Source: an uncultured Spirochaetales bacterium (GTDB lineage: Bacteria; UBP6; UBA1177). Taken from it: a DNA stretch of 64,000 nucleotides. Made by a program: the position numbers and the translations under genes. The notes beneath the pieces were generated by a model. The model made no database searches, was not told where the DNA came from, and saw nothing but the letters and a program-made list of their open reading frames with translations. Below are positions 19,089 to 28,160 of the stretch, in pieces (the stretch's first letter is position 1; each line of letters opens with the position of its first letter). The DNA lies in assembly GCA_902774115.1 (NCBI GenBank), contig CACYHH010000003.1:155033-219032 (forward strand), in the 5' to 3' direction.

Positions 19089-20555
19089 ATGAAAAAATTT
19101 TTAACTATTCCGGTTTTTGCTTTTTGTTTAGTCTCGCTTGCTTCATGCGGCAGCGGATCATCCGGCAGCGGCGGTGAAGGTGTTTTCGGTCCTACCTGCG
19201 GCAACGGCAGGATTGAAGGCAATGAAGTTTGTGACGGCGATGTATCCTGCGGTGAAGCGGGTCATTTCTATCCGGAAGGCAAAGCGACATGTAATTCCGA
19301 CTGTTCCGCTTATGACACCAGCAAATGTGCACCGAGAGATCCGAGTGATAAATGCGGAAACGGACAGATCGACAGCGGTGAATCATGTGAACAGGGCGAC
19401 ACGAAGCCGTGTGCCGAGCTTTCAGCAAGTTTTTCTCAGGGCGATGCTGCATGCAGAAGGGACTGCCGCGGATGGAATCCTGAAAATTGTTCAAACGGCG
19501 GAAAGACCAAACCGTGTTCTTTGATTCTTGACTGTGTAAGAAAGTGCGGCGGCGACAGTTCATGCGAATCTTCCTGCAAGGAATCCGGAACCGATCAGGG
19601 AGCAGCTCTCTATGCTGACCTTGAAGCATGTGCGGCTTCCTGCGGCGGAGTTGCTGACGATGAATGTCTCACGAAAAACTGCTATGATGTATATTATGCA
19701 TGCAATCCGAATCAAAAGTGCGGCAACGGTGTCCATGACGAAGGCGAAGTCTGCGAAAATAAGGAGACCAAGGCTTGTCAGGAACTCAATACCGAAGACA
19801 AACAGTGGCAGCCGATAAACGAGGCTGTCTGCAATTCCGAGTGCTCGGGATGGGACACATACTCATGTGTCGATATAAACGCTCTTACATGCTATCAGGT
19901 TTACGAATGTGCCGAAGATTGTGAAGATTCGGAATGTGAAGCGGCCTGCATTGCGAAAACATGGCCTGCTGCAAAGGCGAAATACGATACGATGAAGTCT
20001 TGTCTTGCGGATAACTGCCCGGTTGTTACGGAAGAATGTATGAACGAGTTCTGCAAATTCCAGACAGATGCCTGCAAAACTCATCTTACATGCGGAAACG
20101 GCAATATCGACAACTATGAAATCTGCGAAAAAGGCGAGCATGTCGATTGCGGCGACATCAAAGACACGAACGGCGAAGCTATGTACGAGGCAAACACAGG
20201 TTCTGCATACTGCAATCAGAACTGCACGGAATTCGGCACGACGATGTGTTACAGATTCTGCAGCTGCTCCGAAGTCAAGGCATGTATTGAACAGGAGTGC
20301 GGCGGTTATCCTAACAGCAATGCTGAAAATACCGATGAAAAGAAAGCCTGCATGGAAACATGCGAAAGCTGGGGCAGCAAAATCGGAAAAGGCGAAGCTG
20401 CCGGTTACCGCCAGTTGATTGAAAGCTGCTGCGAACAGGATCAGCAGGGCAATACAGGCGCATGCGGCTGGGATTCAAGCACATGTCTGCAGCAGGCTCC
20501 GTCTCAGGCAAACGCAACATGCGGTACCGAAAACAACGATAAATGTCCTTACTAA
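19089..20555 (+). CDS. Cysteine-rich lipoprotein with Myxococcus-type disulfide repeats
   Basis: 488-residue lipoprotein (lipobox LASC, Cys near residue 20). Four copies of the CGNG..(D/E)..E.C repeat are visible: CGNGRIEGNEVCDGD, CGNGQIDSGESCEQG, CGNGVHDEGEVCENK and CGNGNIDNYEICEKG. Each is followed by a C-x3-C or similar motif near Trp/Tyr. Between them are C-x3-C/C-x3-C helical segments (for example CVRKCGGDSSCESSC) resembling small cysteine-paired helices. This repeat family is best known from Myxococcota surface proteins. The function is unknown; an extracellular, disulfide-stabilised binding protein is likely. An AGGAG site precedes the ATG. Confidence 0.85.
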   Translation: MKKFLTIPVFAFCLVSLASCGSGSSGSGGEGVFGPTCGNGRIEGNEVCDGDVSCGEAGHFYPEGKATCNSDCSAYDTSKCAPRDPSDKCGNGQIDSGESCEQGDTKPCAELSASFSQGDAACRRDCRGWNPENCSNGGKTKPCSLILDCVRKCGGDSSCESSCKESGTDQGAALYADLEACAASCGGVADDECLTKNCYDVYYACNPNQKCGNGVHDEGEVCENKETKACQELNTEDKQWQPINEAVCNSECSGWDTYSCVDINALTCYQVYECAEDCEDSECEAACIAKTWPAAKAKYDTMKSCLADNCPVVTEECMNEFCKFQTDACKTHLTCGNGNIDNYEICEKGEHVDCGDIKDTNGEAMYEANTGSAYCNQNCTEFGTTMCYRFCSCSEVKACIEQECGGYPNSNAENTDEKKACMETCESWGSKIGKGEAAGYRQLIESCCEQDQQGNTGACGWDSSTCLQQAPSQANATCGTENNDKCPY

Positions 20556-20641
20556 ACAAAATCAGATAGAAAAATTTTCCTGATCAATAAAAATTCCAAA
20601 TAAAATCAAAATCTTAAATTTGAATCAGAGGGGAACTCTTA

Positions 20642-21343
20642 TTATTTCCCGAGTTTGGATTCTGCGTACTCAAGTTCTTCGGGAGTGTCGATTTCGTACC
20701 AGGTCATATCATCGGAATTTATGATTGAAGGATAAATTCCATCATCGATAAGCTGCTGAATAACCATTTCGACGACAGCTTTTTCTTTTGCTGTTTCAGC
20801 CGTTTTGGCTGCGGCAATGCGGTACTGCTGCCAGAAATCCTTTGTTATGAACGACATTCCGATGTATCCGGCGTTCCATTCAGTCAGTTTTTTCGATATT
20901 TTTTCAACTTTTCCGTTGCTTACGAACACTTTCATGTCGTCATCTGTAAGTTTTCTGCATGTATCGGCAAAAATCGCGTAATTCTTAACTTTTTCGAATT
21001 CGCAGGTGACTCTTTTTGCGAAAGATTCGGGATAAATGTGATCGACATTCATAATCAGCGTGTCTTTGTCGAAAAACTTCTCCGCCGCAAGAAGAGAGTA
21101 GAGGTTCTGCTCTTTGTAGCGCGTGTTTTCAATCAGTGTGACATCTGAAAAATGTTCGGAACAGAACTCTTTCATTTCGGGGAAGTGGTATCCTCCGATG
21201 ACGATCGTTCTTTCTGGATTGAAGTTTCTTGTCCATTCGTACTGATACTGAAGCATTGTTTTGCCGCATACGGGAACGAGCGCTTTCGGAAGTCCTTTGC
21301 CGAGACGTGAGCCGAGACCGGCTGCCAGAATGATTATCTGCAT
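20642..21343 (-). CDS. Sugar-/alcohol-phosphate nucleotidyltransferase
   Basis: 233-residue NTP-transferase of the LicC / inositol-phosphate cytidylyltransferase type. The N-terminal loop ILAAGLGSRLG with PKALVPVCGK is the nucleotide-binding signature, NVDHIYPE supplies the metal-binding Asp, and EWNAGYIGM and TWYEIDTPEELEYAE are typical C-terminal motifs. It overlaps the HAD gene by 10 bases, so the two proteins are probably made together and may act in sequence on one phosphorylated substrate. The substrate cannot be assigned. An AAGGAG site inside the HAD gene supports the start. Confidence 0.82.
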   Translation of the reverse strand: MQIIILAAGLGSRLGKGLPKALVPVCGKTMLQYQYEWTRNFNPERTIVIGGYHFPEMKEFCSEHFSDVTLIENTRYKEQNLYSLLAAEKFFDKDTLIMNVDHIYPESFAKRVTCEFEKVKNYAIFADTCRKLTDDDMKVFVSNGKVEKISKKLTEWNAGYIGMSFITKDFWQQYRIAAAKTAETAKEKAVVEMVIQQLIDDGIYPSIINSDDMTWYEIDTPEELEYAESKLGK

Positions 21344-21999
21344 TCTTTATACTCCTTGAACATATCAAAAATCTGAGATATTTTGTCAACACACATAATA
21401 TCGGGAAATTTTTCCAGAAATTCTTCTTTGGTCCTGATTGCAAGACGTCCGATAAAGGGGATTTCCAGTTCTTTCGCGACTTCGCCGTCGTGAAGCGAAT
21501 CTCCGACAAAAATCATGTTTTCTTTAGGAATCTGAAAGTGTTCGATTACATAGTTCAAATGCGCTTTTCCTTTTGCGAAACCGTCGCGGTAGCCTAAAAT
21601 CTCGTCAAAGGCGAATTCTGGCTGCTGGGCGAAGTAACGCTGCACGAAATCGAAGTAATTGTTTGAAGAAACTACTGTTTTTATTCCGATTTTTCTCAGA
21701 TTTTTTATCGCTTCGAGAGTGTCTTCGGTCGGTCTCATGTTGAAGAAAATGTCGAGTTTGCGTCTTTCGAACTCTTTCTGAACCTCAAAATTCCTTGAAT
21801 CTTTGGGAAACATCACTTCGAGCTGGCATTTGAACGGGATTCCGCTTGTCGTGATGTAGTTGCGCCGGGCCTGCGGAAAAGGAACGCCGTAATCGCGCTC
21901 GATAAGTTCTCCTGCGAGGTCCGCAAAACCTTCCATCGTGTTGATGAGCGTACCGTCGAGATCAAAGAGAATAACTTTCGGAAAAGCATAAAAACGCAT
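21334..21999 (-). CDS. HAD-superfamily phosphatase
   Basis: 221-residue haloacid-dehalogenase-fold hydrolase. Motif I is ILFDLDGTLINT, motif II is VVSSNN, the conserved Lys is in the GFAKGKAHL segment, and motif IV is FVGDSLHD. A helical cap lies between motifs I and II. First gene of a two-gene operon with the nucleotidyltransferase. A consensus promoter lies 34 bases upstream. Confidence 0.88.
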   Translation of the reverse strand: MRFYAFPKVILFDLDGTLINTMEGFADLAGELIERDYGVPFPQARRNYITTSGIPFKCQLEVMFPKDSRNFEVQKEFERRKLDIFFNMRPTEDTLEAIKNLRKIGIKTVVSSNNYFDFVQRYFAQQPEFAFDEILGYRDGFAKGKAHLNYVIEHFQIPKENMIFVGDSLHDGEVAKELEIPFIGRLAIRTKEEFLEKFPDIMCVDKISQIFDMFKEYKECR

Positions 22000-22032
22000 G
22001 GAAACCTGTGTAATAAGCCAATAAAGCGCGAC

Positions 22033-22060
22033 ATTATAATGATTTGTTACAAAGTGTCAA
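22033..22060 (-). promoter_or_regulatory. Consensus promoter for the HAD/nucleotidyltransferase operon
   Basis: On the minus strand TTGACA (22055-22060), 16 bases and TATAAT (22033-22038), both boxes perfect. GTCGCGC and TTTATTG follow. Confidence 0.75.
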
Positions 22061-22117
22061 AAAAGGATTTTCTGTAGAGGCGTTTTCTGAAATCTCTCCA
22101 GTTATTATCGAGAAATT

Positions 22118-24244
22118 TTATTCTACACCGAGCATTTTAAGGAAGAATCCTATTTCCATTGCCGATTCTTTGATTCTTGCCTGCATTGATTTGCCCTGAC
22201 CGTGACCTGCTTTGGTCTCGACCCAGAGGAATATCGGGTTCTCTGATTTGTTTTCATACTGGAGAGCTGCCGCCATTTTCTTTGCGTGCATCGGGTGAAC
22301 GCGTGAATCGTGTTCGCCTGCGGTGAGAAGAACTGCCGGGAATTTGCCGTCTTTTTTGATGTTCTGGTAGGGCGAGTACTTGAGGATGTACTCAAACTGC
22401 GCTTTGTCGTCGCTTGAGCCGTATTCGCTGACCCAGTATCTTCCGATGAGGAATTTGTGGAAACGGAGCATGTCGAGCAGGGGAACCGCCACAACTGCTG
22501 CTTTGAAGAGGTCTCCGAACTGCGTAACCATTGCGCCCGTCAGAAGACCGCCGTTGCTGCCGCCCCAGATAGCGAGTTTTTCAGGATTTGTGTATTTGTT
22601 TTCGGCAAGATACTTCATTGCATAAGCAAAGTCGTCGAAAGTATTCTGTTTCTTGTCGAGCATTCCGGCTCTGTGCCACTTTTCGCCGTATTCGCCGCCG
22701 CCGCGGATATTTGCGATCGCCATTATGCCGCCTGTTTCGATCCAGACTGCATTGACAGCCGAGAAATACATCGGGTAGTTGACGTTGAAACCGCCGTAAC
22801 CGCGCAGGAAAGTGTGGTTTTTTCCGTTCTTTTCCAATCCTTTCTTGTAAATTATGAACATCGGGATCTTCGTGCCGTCTTTCGAGGTGTAGAAAACCTG
22901 TTCTGTTACGATATCTTCAGTGTTTACAGGAACTTCTGCCTTCCAGAGCTGCTTCATTCCGCCGTTTTCGGTATATTCGTAGATTGCAGGCGGGAATGCG
23001 AAGGAGGAGAAAGCGACATAAATTTCATCGTTTACGGGATCCGCGATAAATTCAGCGCTTCCTAAAGCTGGAAGGGGAATTTCACGCTCGTTCTGACCGT
23101 CAAGGTCGTAAATCGCGAGCTTGCTTGCGACATCATGCATCTTGGAAACGACGATGCGCCCTTTTGAAACCGCGAACAGCTCGATAACGTCTTTTTCGTG
23201 CTCTGCAACGACCGTCTGCCACTCGAGAGTTTCGCAGTTGACACGCTCGATTTTCCAGTTAAGTGCGTTGTCTTTGTCGGTTTTCAGGAAAAGATATCCG
23301 CCGTAAGCCTCGCCCTCGTAGATATTTTCGTAGTTGTCAACGATTTTTTTGGTTTCTTTCGTCTGCGTGTTGTAAACCGCGAGTTTAGCTTTTCCGCTCG
23401 ATCCCTGGTATTCGGTGAGAAGGAGCCAGAGCCCTTTTTCGTCAAGCGAGCTGACGAGGATTGCCTCTTTTATCGAGCTTTTCGCGATGATTTCATCATT
23501 TTCGGCATCTTCACCGATTTTGTGGAAACGGACGCTCTGTTCGGTATCGATTTCGCCTTCGTGGTTTCCGTCGAGCTTTCTTGTGTAGTAAAAACCGCTT
23601 TCGTCGGGAAGCCAGCCTACGCTTGCATAGCGGCATCCGTCGATCGGTTTGTCGGCTTCTGCGCCCGAATCGGTGTCAAAAAGGTGAAGAACAGACTGTT
23701 CCGAGCCGTTTTCGCTGAGACCTGCCGCGATATACTTGCCGTTCGGCGATACATACCACCAGTCCATCGCTGTCGTTCCGTTTTTATCGATCGTGTTCGG
23801 GTTGACGAGCTCTTTTTTCGTTCCGTCGGGAAGCTGCATCATAAGGACCGGCTGATTCTGAAGGCCTGTCTGGTAGCGGTAGAAAAGTTTGTTACCGCGT
23901 TTGATCGGAAGCATCATTTTATCGTAATTCCAGACTTCACCGAGCCTTTTTTCGATTTTCGGAGTCTGCGCCCACGAAAAAATCGTCTTTTCGGTAAGCT
24001 CGTTCTGAGCCGCAGTCCACTTCTGGACGTCTTCTGCATCGTTGTTTTCAAGGTGACGGTAGTAATCTTCGACTTTCGTGCCGAAGTAGTCATCGGTTAC
24101 GAGTTCACGTTTCGTTTCGGGATAATTCCAGAGAGTCTGCTGTGCCTGTTCCTGCTTCACAGGGCTTTCCTCCTCTTTTTTGGTTTTAGTGCATCCGACT
24201 AAAACTGTTAATAAAATCAATGCAAGAATGGAAAGTTTTTTCAT
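22118..24244 (-). CDS. Prolyl oligopeptidase-family lipoprotein (S9A)
   Basis: 708-residue serine peptidase cleaving after proline in short peptides. A lipobox (VLVGC, Cys near 18) indicates membrane anchoring, whereas classical prolyl oligopeptidases are cytosolic or periplasmic. An N-terminal YPETKRELVTDDYFGTKVEDYYRHLE segment leads into a seven-bladed propeller. The catalytic alpha/beta hydrolase domain shows the nucleophile in WGGSNGGLL, the Asp in AGEHDSRVHP and the His in KAGHGQGK. RGGGEYGEKWH is also typical. AGGAGGTAAAA precedes the ATG. It is one of four or more peptidases in this window. Confidence 0.92.
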   Translation of the reverse strand: MKKLSILALILLTVLVGCTKTKKEEESPVKQEQAQQTLWNYPETKRELVTDDYFGTKVEDYYRHLENNDAEDVQKWTAAQNELTEKTIFSWAQTPKIEKRLGEVWNYDKMMLPIKRGNKLFYRYQTGLQNQPVLMMQLPDGTKKELVNPNTIDKNGTTAMDWWYVSPNGKYIAAGLSENGSEQSVLHLFDTDSGAEADKPIDGCRYASVGWLPDESGFYYTRKLDGNHEGEIDTEQSVRFHKIGEDAENDEIIAKSSIKEAILVSSLDEKGLWLLLTEYQGSSGKAKLAVYNTQTKETKKIVDNYENIYEGEAYGGYLFLKTDKDNALNWKIERVNCETLEWQTVVAEHEKDVIELFAVSKGRIVVSKMHDVASKLAIYDLDGQNEREIPLPALGSAEFIADPVNDEIYVAFSSFAFPPAIYEYTENGGMKQLWKAEVPVNTEDIVTEQVFYTSKDGTKIPMFIIYKKGLEKNGKNHTFLRGYGGFNVNYPMYFSAVNAVWIETGGIMAIANIRGGGEYGEKWHRAGMLDKKQNTFDDFAYAMKYLAENKYTNPEKLAIWGGSNGGLLTGAMVTQFGDLFKAAVVAVPLLDMLRFHKFLIGRYWVSEYGSSDDKAQFEYILKYSPYQNIKKDGKFPAVLLTAGEHDSRVHPMHAKKMAAALQYENKSENPIFLWVETKAGHGQGKSMQARIKESAMEIGFFLKMLGVE

Positions 24245-24272
24245 TTTTACCTCCTAACAGAAAAAACAAGGA

Positions 24273-24300
24273 ATCTTAGGAAAAAAAGGGGAAAAGGCAA
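24273..24300 (-). promoter_or_regulatory. Promoter of the prolyl oligopeptidase gene
   Basis: Minus-strand TTGCCT (24295-24300), 16 bases, TAAGAT (24273-24278), then TCCTTG and a T-run. It lies 4 bases from octamer element B. Confidence 0.6.
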
Positions 24301-24304
24301 TTTT

Positions 24305-24362
24305 TGCGCCGCTGTCGACATATCGATATGATATCGTCATAACGACATAATCAGGCGGCGCA
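24305..24362. repeat. Octamer-array element, copy B
   Basis: TGCGCCGC (24305-24312) and GCGGCGCA (24355-24362) form perfect 8-bp arms. The interior holds CG steps 8, 11 and 8 bases apart (24316, 24324, 24335, 24343). The 17 bases 24311-24327 (GCTGTCGACATATCGAT) are identical to part of copy C at 35483-35499. It lies 14 bases after the stop of the next gene and just upstream of the -35 above. Confidence 0.8.
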
Positions 24363-24376
24363 TTGATAGGAAAAAA

Positions 24377-25921
24377 TTATTCAGGATCGCATGCAACCCA
24401 CTCGATGCCTGAAACATCGCCGCCGTAGTGAGGAGTTGCCTTAAAGCTGTAAAGCGTTGCAGAGCCTTCGATAGAGATTGTGGTTGCGCCGAGTACCCAG
24501 CTTATATCGTTGATTTTGATATTACCGACACCAAAAGCGTGGTCGCAGATCTTGTTGCCGTCGCTGTCCATTTCGCTGATGAAAATTCTTGCTTCTGTAT
24601 CCCATTCGCCAAGACCGAGAGTGTAGTCTAAGCCTGGTTCCGTAATGGTCGTTACAAGGTGGACGACAGGAGATTTGACCCCGTCATTTTTATAAGTCTG
24701 AACAAATGTAATGTTCTCTGTATCAGGAGAATCCTTGAAATTTGCAATCTTTGCATAAGAGAAAGGATTGCCTGCCGGATTAACGATATTATTCAGGTTG
24801 TTTTCGTCATTTCCGAATGTTCCTGTTGCGAAAGTTCCGTCTATTATGTAATCGGAGGAAAGCTGGATTTCCGTTTCATCTTTGGAGAAGAGATAGGGGA
24901 ATGTTCCGTTAATCGTTACTTCGCCGTAAGGAACTCTGTAATTCGGATCATTGACCATGCCGCAGGTTTCTTCTTCCGCAAGGCAGTGTTCATAGTAGCA
25001 GTAGTAGTTTCCTTCGCAGTGGTTTGCTTCGTCACATTCTATAAGATCGTTGTACTGTTCTCTTGCAGTAACGTTGCCGTTGATGTAGCAGTTGCCAAGA
25101 CATGTGGAATTGGTTTCGAAGCATTCATTCATGCAGTCCATTATCTCGGCACAGGTTGCTTTGTCGCCGGAGTCGACAGCGTGGATGTTTGCTGATACTA
25201 TTTTGACGCAGGAAGCGCCTTCAACGGGTGTCTTTTCAACGAGTTTTGCCGAAATTACAGCGTTCATTTCGAAAGTTTCGGGATTGTAATTGCTGAGAGT
25301 GATCGTTCCGCTTTCCTGAACATATTCTTTTTCTGTGCTTTCGCCGTAATCCTGAATGATAGTCAGAGTTACGTCGTCGGAGGAAAGATCGTATGTCGTA
25401 TTGCCGATTTCAACGTCGCTGCCGAAGTCGATGGTTACAACGTCAAAAGCTGCCGTGTCTCCCAAAAAGCCGTTTTGTACCTGTCCGACGTAAGAACCTT
25501 TGAGGTAAACACGGAAGTTCTGATAGAGATAAGTTTGCGTGCATACCATTTCAGGATTCGTCGGATCGGTCGGATCGGTCGGATTCGTCGGATCGTCAGT
25601 AGGATCATCGGTAGGATTGCCGGTCGGTTCATCCGTCGGGTTCTCCGGATCGTCGGTCGGTTCATCCGTCGGGTTCTCCGGATCGTCGGTCGGATTATCC
25701 GTCGGGTTTTCCGGATCATCGGTAGGATTATCCGTCGGGTTTTCCGGATCATCTGGATCTGATGTGTCGGTGGAATCAGGATTTGCCGTATCCGGGTTGT
25801 CTGTATCCGGATTATCCGTAATGCCTGTGTCCGTAATGTCGAGTTCATCGAGTTTTTTGTCACTGCAGCCGACAAAAACGAAAAGTGTAAAAATAACAAG
25901 AATAAATAAAACTTTTTTCAT
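24377..25921 (-). CDS. Lipoprotein with Asp/Pro/Thr repeat spacer
   Basis: 514 residues. Lipobox FVGC (Cys 19), then a spacer of about 105 residues made of NPD and DDPENPTD(N/E)PT repeats, ending near residue 124. The remainder shows a beta-rich domain (residues about 125-250), a helical Cys-rich segment CAEIMDCMNECFETNSTCLGNC...CEGNYYCYYEHC like those in the 19089 protein, and a C-terminal beta-rich domain of about 200 residues. No enzyme motif was recognised. The shared Cys-paired segment links it to the 19089 lipoprotein. Surface anchoring on a long spacer is inferred. Confidence 0.8.
   Translation of the reverse strand: MKKVLFILVIFTLFVFVGCSDKKLDELDITDTGITDNPDTDNPDTANPDSTDTSDPDDPENPTDNPTDDPENPTDNPTDDPENPTDEPTDDPENPTDEPTGNPTDDPTDDPTNPTDPTDPTNPEMVCTQTYLYQNFRVYLKGSYVGQVQNGFLGDTAAFDVVTIDFGSDVEIGNTTYDLSSDDVTLTIIQDYGESTEKEYVQESGTITLSNYNPETFEMNAVISAKLVEKTPVEGASCVKIVSANIHAVDSGDKATCAEIMDCMNECFETNSTCLGNCYINGNVTAREQYNDLIECDEANHCEGNYYCYYEHCLAEEETCGMVNDPNYRVPYGEVTINGTFPYLFSKDETEIQLSSDYIIDGTFATGTFGNDENNLNNIVNPAGNPFSYAKIANFKDSPDTENITFVQTYKNDGVKSPVVHLVTTITEPGLDYTLGLGEWDTEARIFISEMDSDGNKICDHAFGVGNIKINDISWVLGATTISIEGSATLYSFKATPHYGGDVSGIEWVACDPE
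25622..25753. repeat. Four 33-bp tandem units in the lipoprotein spacer
   Basis: Four near-identical 33-base units encode DDPENPTD(N/E)PT (residues 57-100 of the minus-strand lipoprotein). The array then degenerates into shorter PTD/PTN units. Length variation between strains would be expected. Confidence 0.85.
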
Positions 25922-25957
25922 GGCTATACCTCGAAGTAAATTAGCAAAAAACGAATA

Positions 25958-25985
25958 ATTTTAGTGAAAAACAGAAAAAAAACAA
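25958..25985 (-). promoter_or_regulatory. Probable promoter of the 24377-25921 lipoprotein gene
   Basis: Minus-strand TTGTTT (25980-25985), 16 bases, TAAAAT (25958-25963), then TATTCG and TTTTTTGC. The -35 is weak but the downstream module fits the window pattern. Confidence 0.45.
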
Positions 25986-26012
25986 GGATTTTTTTTGCTG
26001 TCAGCCGAATCT

Positions 26013-26041
26013 TTGTCTGAATCAATGCAGTAAATTATATC
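26013..26041 (+). promoter_or_regulatory. Probable promoter of the P-loop protein gene
   Basis: TTGTCT (26013-26018), 17 bases and TATATC (26036-26041), about 85 bases upstream of the ATG at 26126. Confidence 0.4.
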
Positions 26042-26125
26042 TACCATGCCGAAGCGTTCTTTTTTGACATTTTTACCCGAGAGTTTATAAATAACGGTTT
26101 TAATTTTTTGACAGAGGAGAGAAAA

Positions 26126-27133
26126 ATGGCAAAACTGCTTGACACCGTTTTATTGCTCGCGCTTCCGGCTTCGGGAAAATCAGAAGTCCGCAGATTTATG
26201 GAACATCTCACCAAAAAACAGTGCGAAAACGACATGCACATGGGCGAGACGCTTCAGCTTGACGACTATCCCTATGTTCATTTCATGCACAGGATCGACG
26301 ACGAGCTCAGCAAACTCGGCTGGCACTATATTTTCTACAAAGGTGCGACACGTCCTTTCAAGGATCCGATGGAATGGTCAACCTTGATAGAACTTCTCAA
26401 CGAAGATTACGAAGACCTCGTGAACTCCAACATCATCAATGTTCCGTCTGCCGCTCAGTGGCTTTTTGACAGAATGGACAATATCCGCGAAAAACTCGAT
26501 CTTGGCCGCGAATTCGGAAAGATCCCGTGGGATATAAGAGTTGCGGCTGGAAAGGCGATCGAAGCGGAAGTTGCTGAATTTCTTAAAGAAAAGAATGCAA
26601 CGGCTGCGGCTGACAAGAAGAATAAAACCATCGTAATCGAGCTTGCTCGCGGCGGTGCGAACGGCGCTAAAATGCCTCTCACTCCTCCGCAGGGATACGC
26701 ATCAGCTTTTGAGATGTTCTCCGAGCACATTCTCAACAGAGCTTCGATTCTTTACGTCTGGGTAACGCCGGAAGAGAGCAGAAGGAAGAACTACGAACGC
26801 GCAAAACCGAACGGCGAAAGCTCGATCCTCAACCACGGCGTTCCGCTTGAAGTAATGCTCGGCGAATACGGCTGCGACGACATGGCTTATCTCATCGAAA
26901 CAAGCGACAAGCCCGACACGGTCAAAGTCGAGCGCACTGTTACCGTCAAAAAGAAAGGAAAAGAAGTTTTTGCAACCAAAACCTGGAATATTCCCGTCGC
27001 AAGATTCGACAATCGCGAAGATCTCACGACTTTCATCCGCAAAGACCCGAAAGAGTGGGGCAGGGAAGAGTACAAAAAGATGTACAAAGGTCTTTCCGAC
27101 GCAATGAAAACACTCGCAGAACTCTCAAAATAA
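26126..27133 (+). CDS. Uncharacterised P-loop NTPase/kinase-like protein
   Basis: 335 residues, cytosolic. The N-terminus LLALPASGKSEVRRFM is a P-loop like those of small nucleotide or sugar kinases. Further segments are QLDDYPYVHFMHRIDDEL, IVIELARGGANGAKMPLTPP and ILYVWVTPEESRRKNYERA; the last resembles the Arg-rich lid of P-loop kinases. The C-terminus is helical. I do not recognise a named family. The start is the ATG after GAGGAG; an upstream TTG at 26108 overlaps that site. The EamA transporter follows after 35 bases. A small-molecule kinase role is only inferred. Confidence 0.75.
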   Translation: MAKLLDTVLLLALPASGKSEVRRFMEHLTKKQCENDMHMGETLQLDDYPYVHFMHRIDDELSKLGWHYIFYKGATRPFKDPMEWSTLIELLNEDYEDLVNSNIINVPSAAQWLFDRMDNIREKLDLGREFGKIPWDIRVAAGKAIEAEVAEFLKEKNATAAADKKNKTIVIELARGGANGAKMPLTPPQGYASAFEMFSEHILNRASILYVWVTPEESRRKNYERAKPNGESSILNHGVPLEVMLGEYGCDDMAYLIETSDKPDTVKVERTVTVKKKGKEVFATKTWNIPVARFDNREDLTTFIRKDPKEWGREEYKKMYKGLSDAMKTLAELSK

Positions 27134-27168
27134 TCAGTGATCTTAAAAACTTATAATCTTTTAAAACC

Positions 27169-28038
27169 ATGATTTTCTTTATTCTAACCCTTCTCATTTT
27201 CGCCTCGCTTGAAGTCGTGTCAAAACCGCTCATGCCCTACATTGATCCGTTTGCCCTGACTTTCTGGCGCTTTTCAATGGGATTTGTATTTTTCCTGCTT
27301 TATCCCGGCATGAAAAAACGTCTGGCCGAGATAAAAAATTTTTCTAAAAGCGACTGGTTTTTCCTCTTTCTGCTGGGATTTCTGAATGCGTTCGTTTCGA
27401 TGAGTCTGCTTCAGCTCGCAGTCAGGGAAAGCACTCCGGCAACAGCTGCGGCGATATTCTGTTCGAACCCGCTTTTCGTCATGATAATCTCGTCGATCGC
27501 GGGATTTGAGAAGATCAGCGCGAGAAAGATCATCGGGCTTCTCATTGGTGTAGCGGCGATATTCGTGATAATGTGGGAGAAAGGCTTCAAACTGAATTAC
27601 GGCGCGATTTACGCGGTTTCTGCGGCTGTGATTTTTGCAGGTTTCACCGTTCTCAGCAAGAAGACTGTCTCAAAAATCAAGCCGTTTTCGGTAAATTTAG
27701 TCTCATTTTTCTTCGGAATAGTGTCGCTTTCGATTTTCATGGCGCTCACCGGAAAAAGTTTTGCGCTCAATCCGGTTTTCTTTAATGATTACGCAAAGCT
27801 GATCGCCTTTGTTTATCTTGGTTTCATTGTCACGGGCCTGGGTTACGTCACATTTCTGGCGACAATCAAGAAATATTCGCCAGTCAGTTCGTCGCTTATT
27901 TTCATGCTGAAACCGGCAGTAGCGACTGTTTTCGCGGTCGTTTTTCTCGGTGAAAAACTGTCGGCATATTTCATCGCCGGATTCGTAATGTTACTTCTCG
28001 GAACAGGTGCTATAGTTTCTGAAAAGATCTGGAAATAG
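27169..28038 (+). CDS. EamA/DMT-family transporter
   Basis: 289 residues with about ten hydrophobic segments in two EamA halves (about 1-135 and 145-285). Typical phrases are DPFALTFWRFSMGFVF, ESTPATAAAIFCSNPLFV and SSSLIFMLKPAVATVFAVVFLGEKLS, the last being the usual EamA closing motif. It is probably a metabolite exporter with unknown cargo. No Shine-Dalgarno is visible, and a TATAAT at 27152-27157 lies only about 12 bases upstream of the ATG, so a nearly leaderless transcript is possible. Confidence 0.88.
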   Translation: MIFFILTLLIFASLEVVSKPLMPYIDPFALTFWRFSMGFVFFLLYPGMKKRLAEIKNFSKSDWFFLFLLGFLNAFVSMSLLQLAVRESTPATAAAIFCSNPLFVMIISSIAGFEKISARKIIGLLIGVAAIFVIMWEKGFKLNYGAIYAVSAAVIFAGFTVLSKKTVSKIKPFSVNLVSFFFGIVSLSIFMALTGKSFALNPVFFNDYAKLIAFVYLGFIVTGLGYVTFLATIKKYSPVSSSLIFMLKPAVATVFAVVFLGEKLSAYFIAGFVMLLLGTGAIVSEKIWK

Positions 28039-28044
28039 ATCTGA

Positions 28045-28105
28045 TTGTCGGAGCGCACGCGGCTCGCGTGCTGAATTGTTGTCGGAGCGCGGGAGGCTCG
28101 CCCGC
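28045..28105. repeat. Pair of related GC-rich hairpins
   Basis: TTGTCGGAGCGC occurs at 28045-28056 and 28079-28090, each leading into a hairpin: GCACGC/GCGTGC (28055-28060 with 28066-28071, loop GGCTC) and GCGGG/CCCGC (28089-28093 with 28101-28105). The shared core with different, still-paired stems looks like a dispersed palindromic repeat. It lies between the EamA gene and the next promoter. Confidence 0.65.
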
Positions 28106-28132
28106 AGGTTGTTCTATTCCTGAAATAAAAGC

Positions 28133-28160
28133 TTGCCTTTATCGTCATGCTGTCTACAAT
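28133..28160 (+). promoter_or_regulatory. Promoter of the 28210 lipoprotein gene
   Basis: TTGCCT (28133-28138), 16 bases, TACAAT (28155-28160), then ACTGCG and TTTTTTG. Confidence 0.6.

Noticed and set aside
23198..24202. Open frame on the plus strand opposite the prolyl oligopeptidase
   Set aside because: Low-quality Val/Phe-rich translation without a ribosome site; the opposite strand has a clear enzyme.
25475..25958. Ser/Gly/Val repeat frames opposite the lipoprotein spacer
   Set aside because: They are reverse readings of the 33-bp repeats encoding DDPENPTD units.
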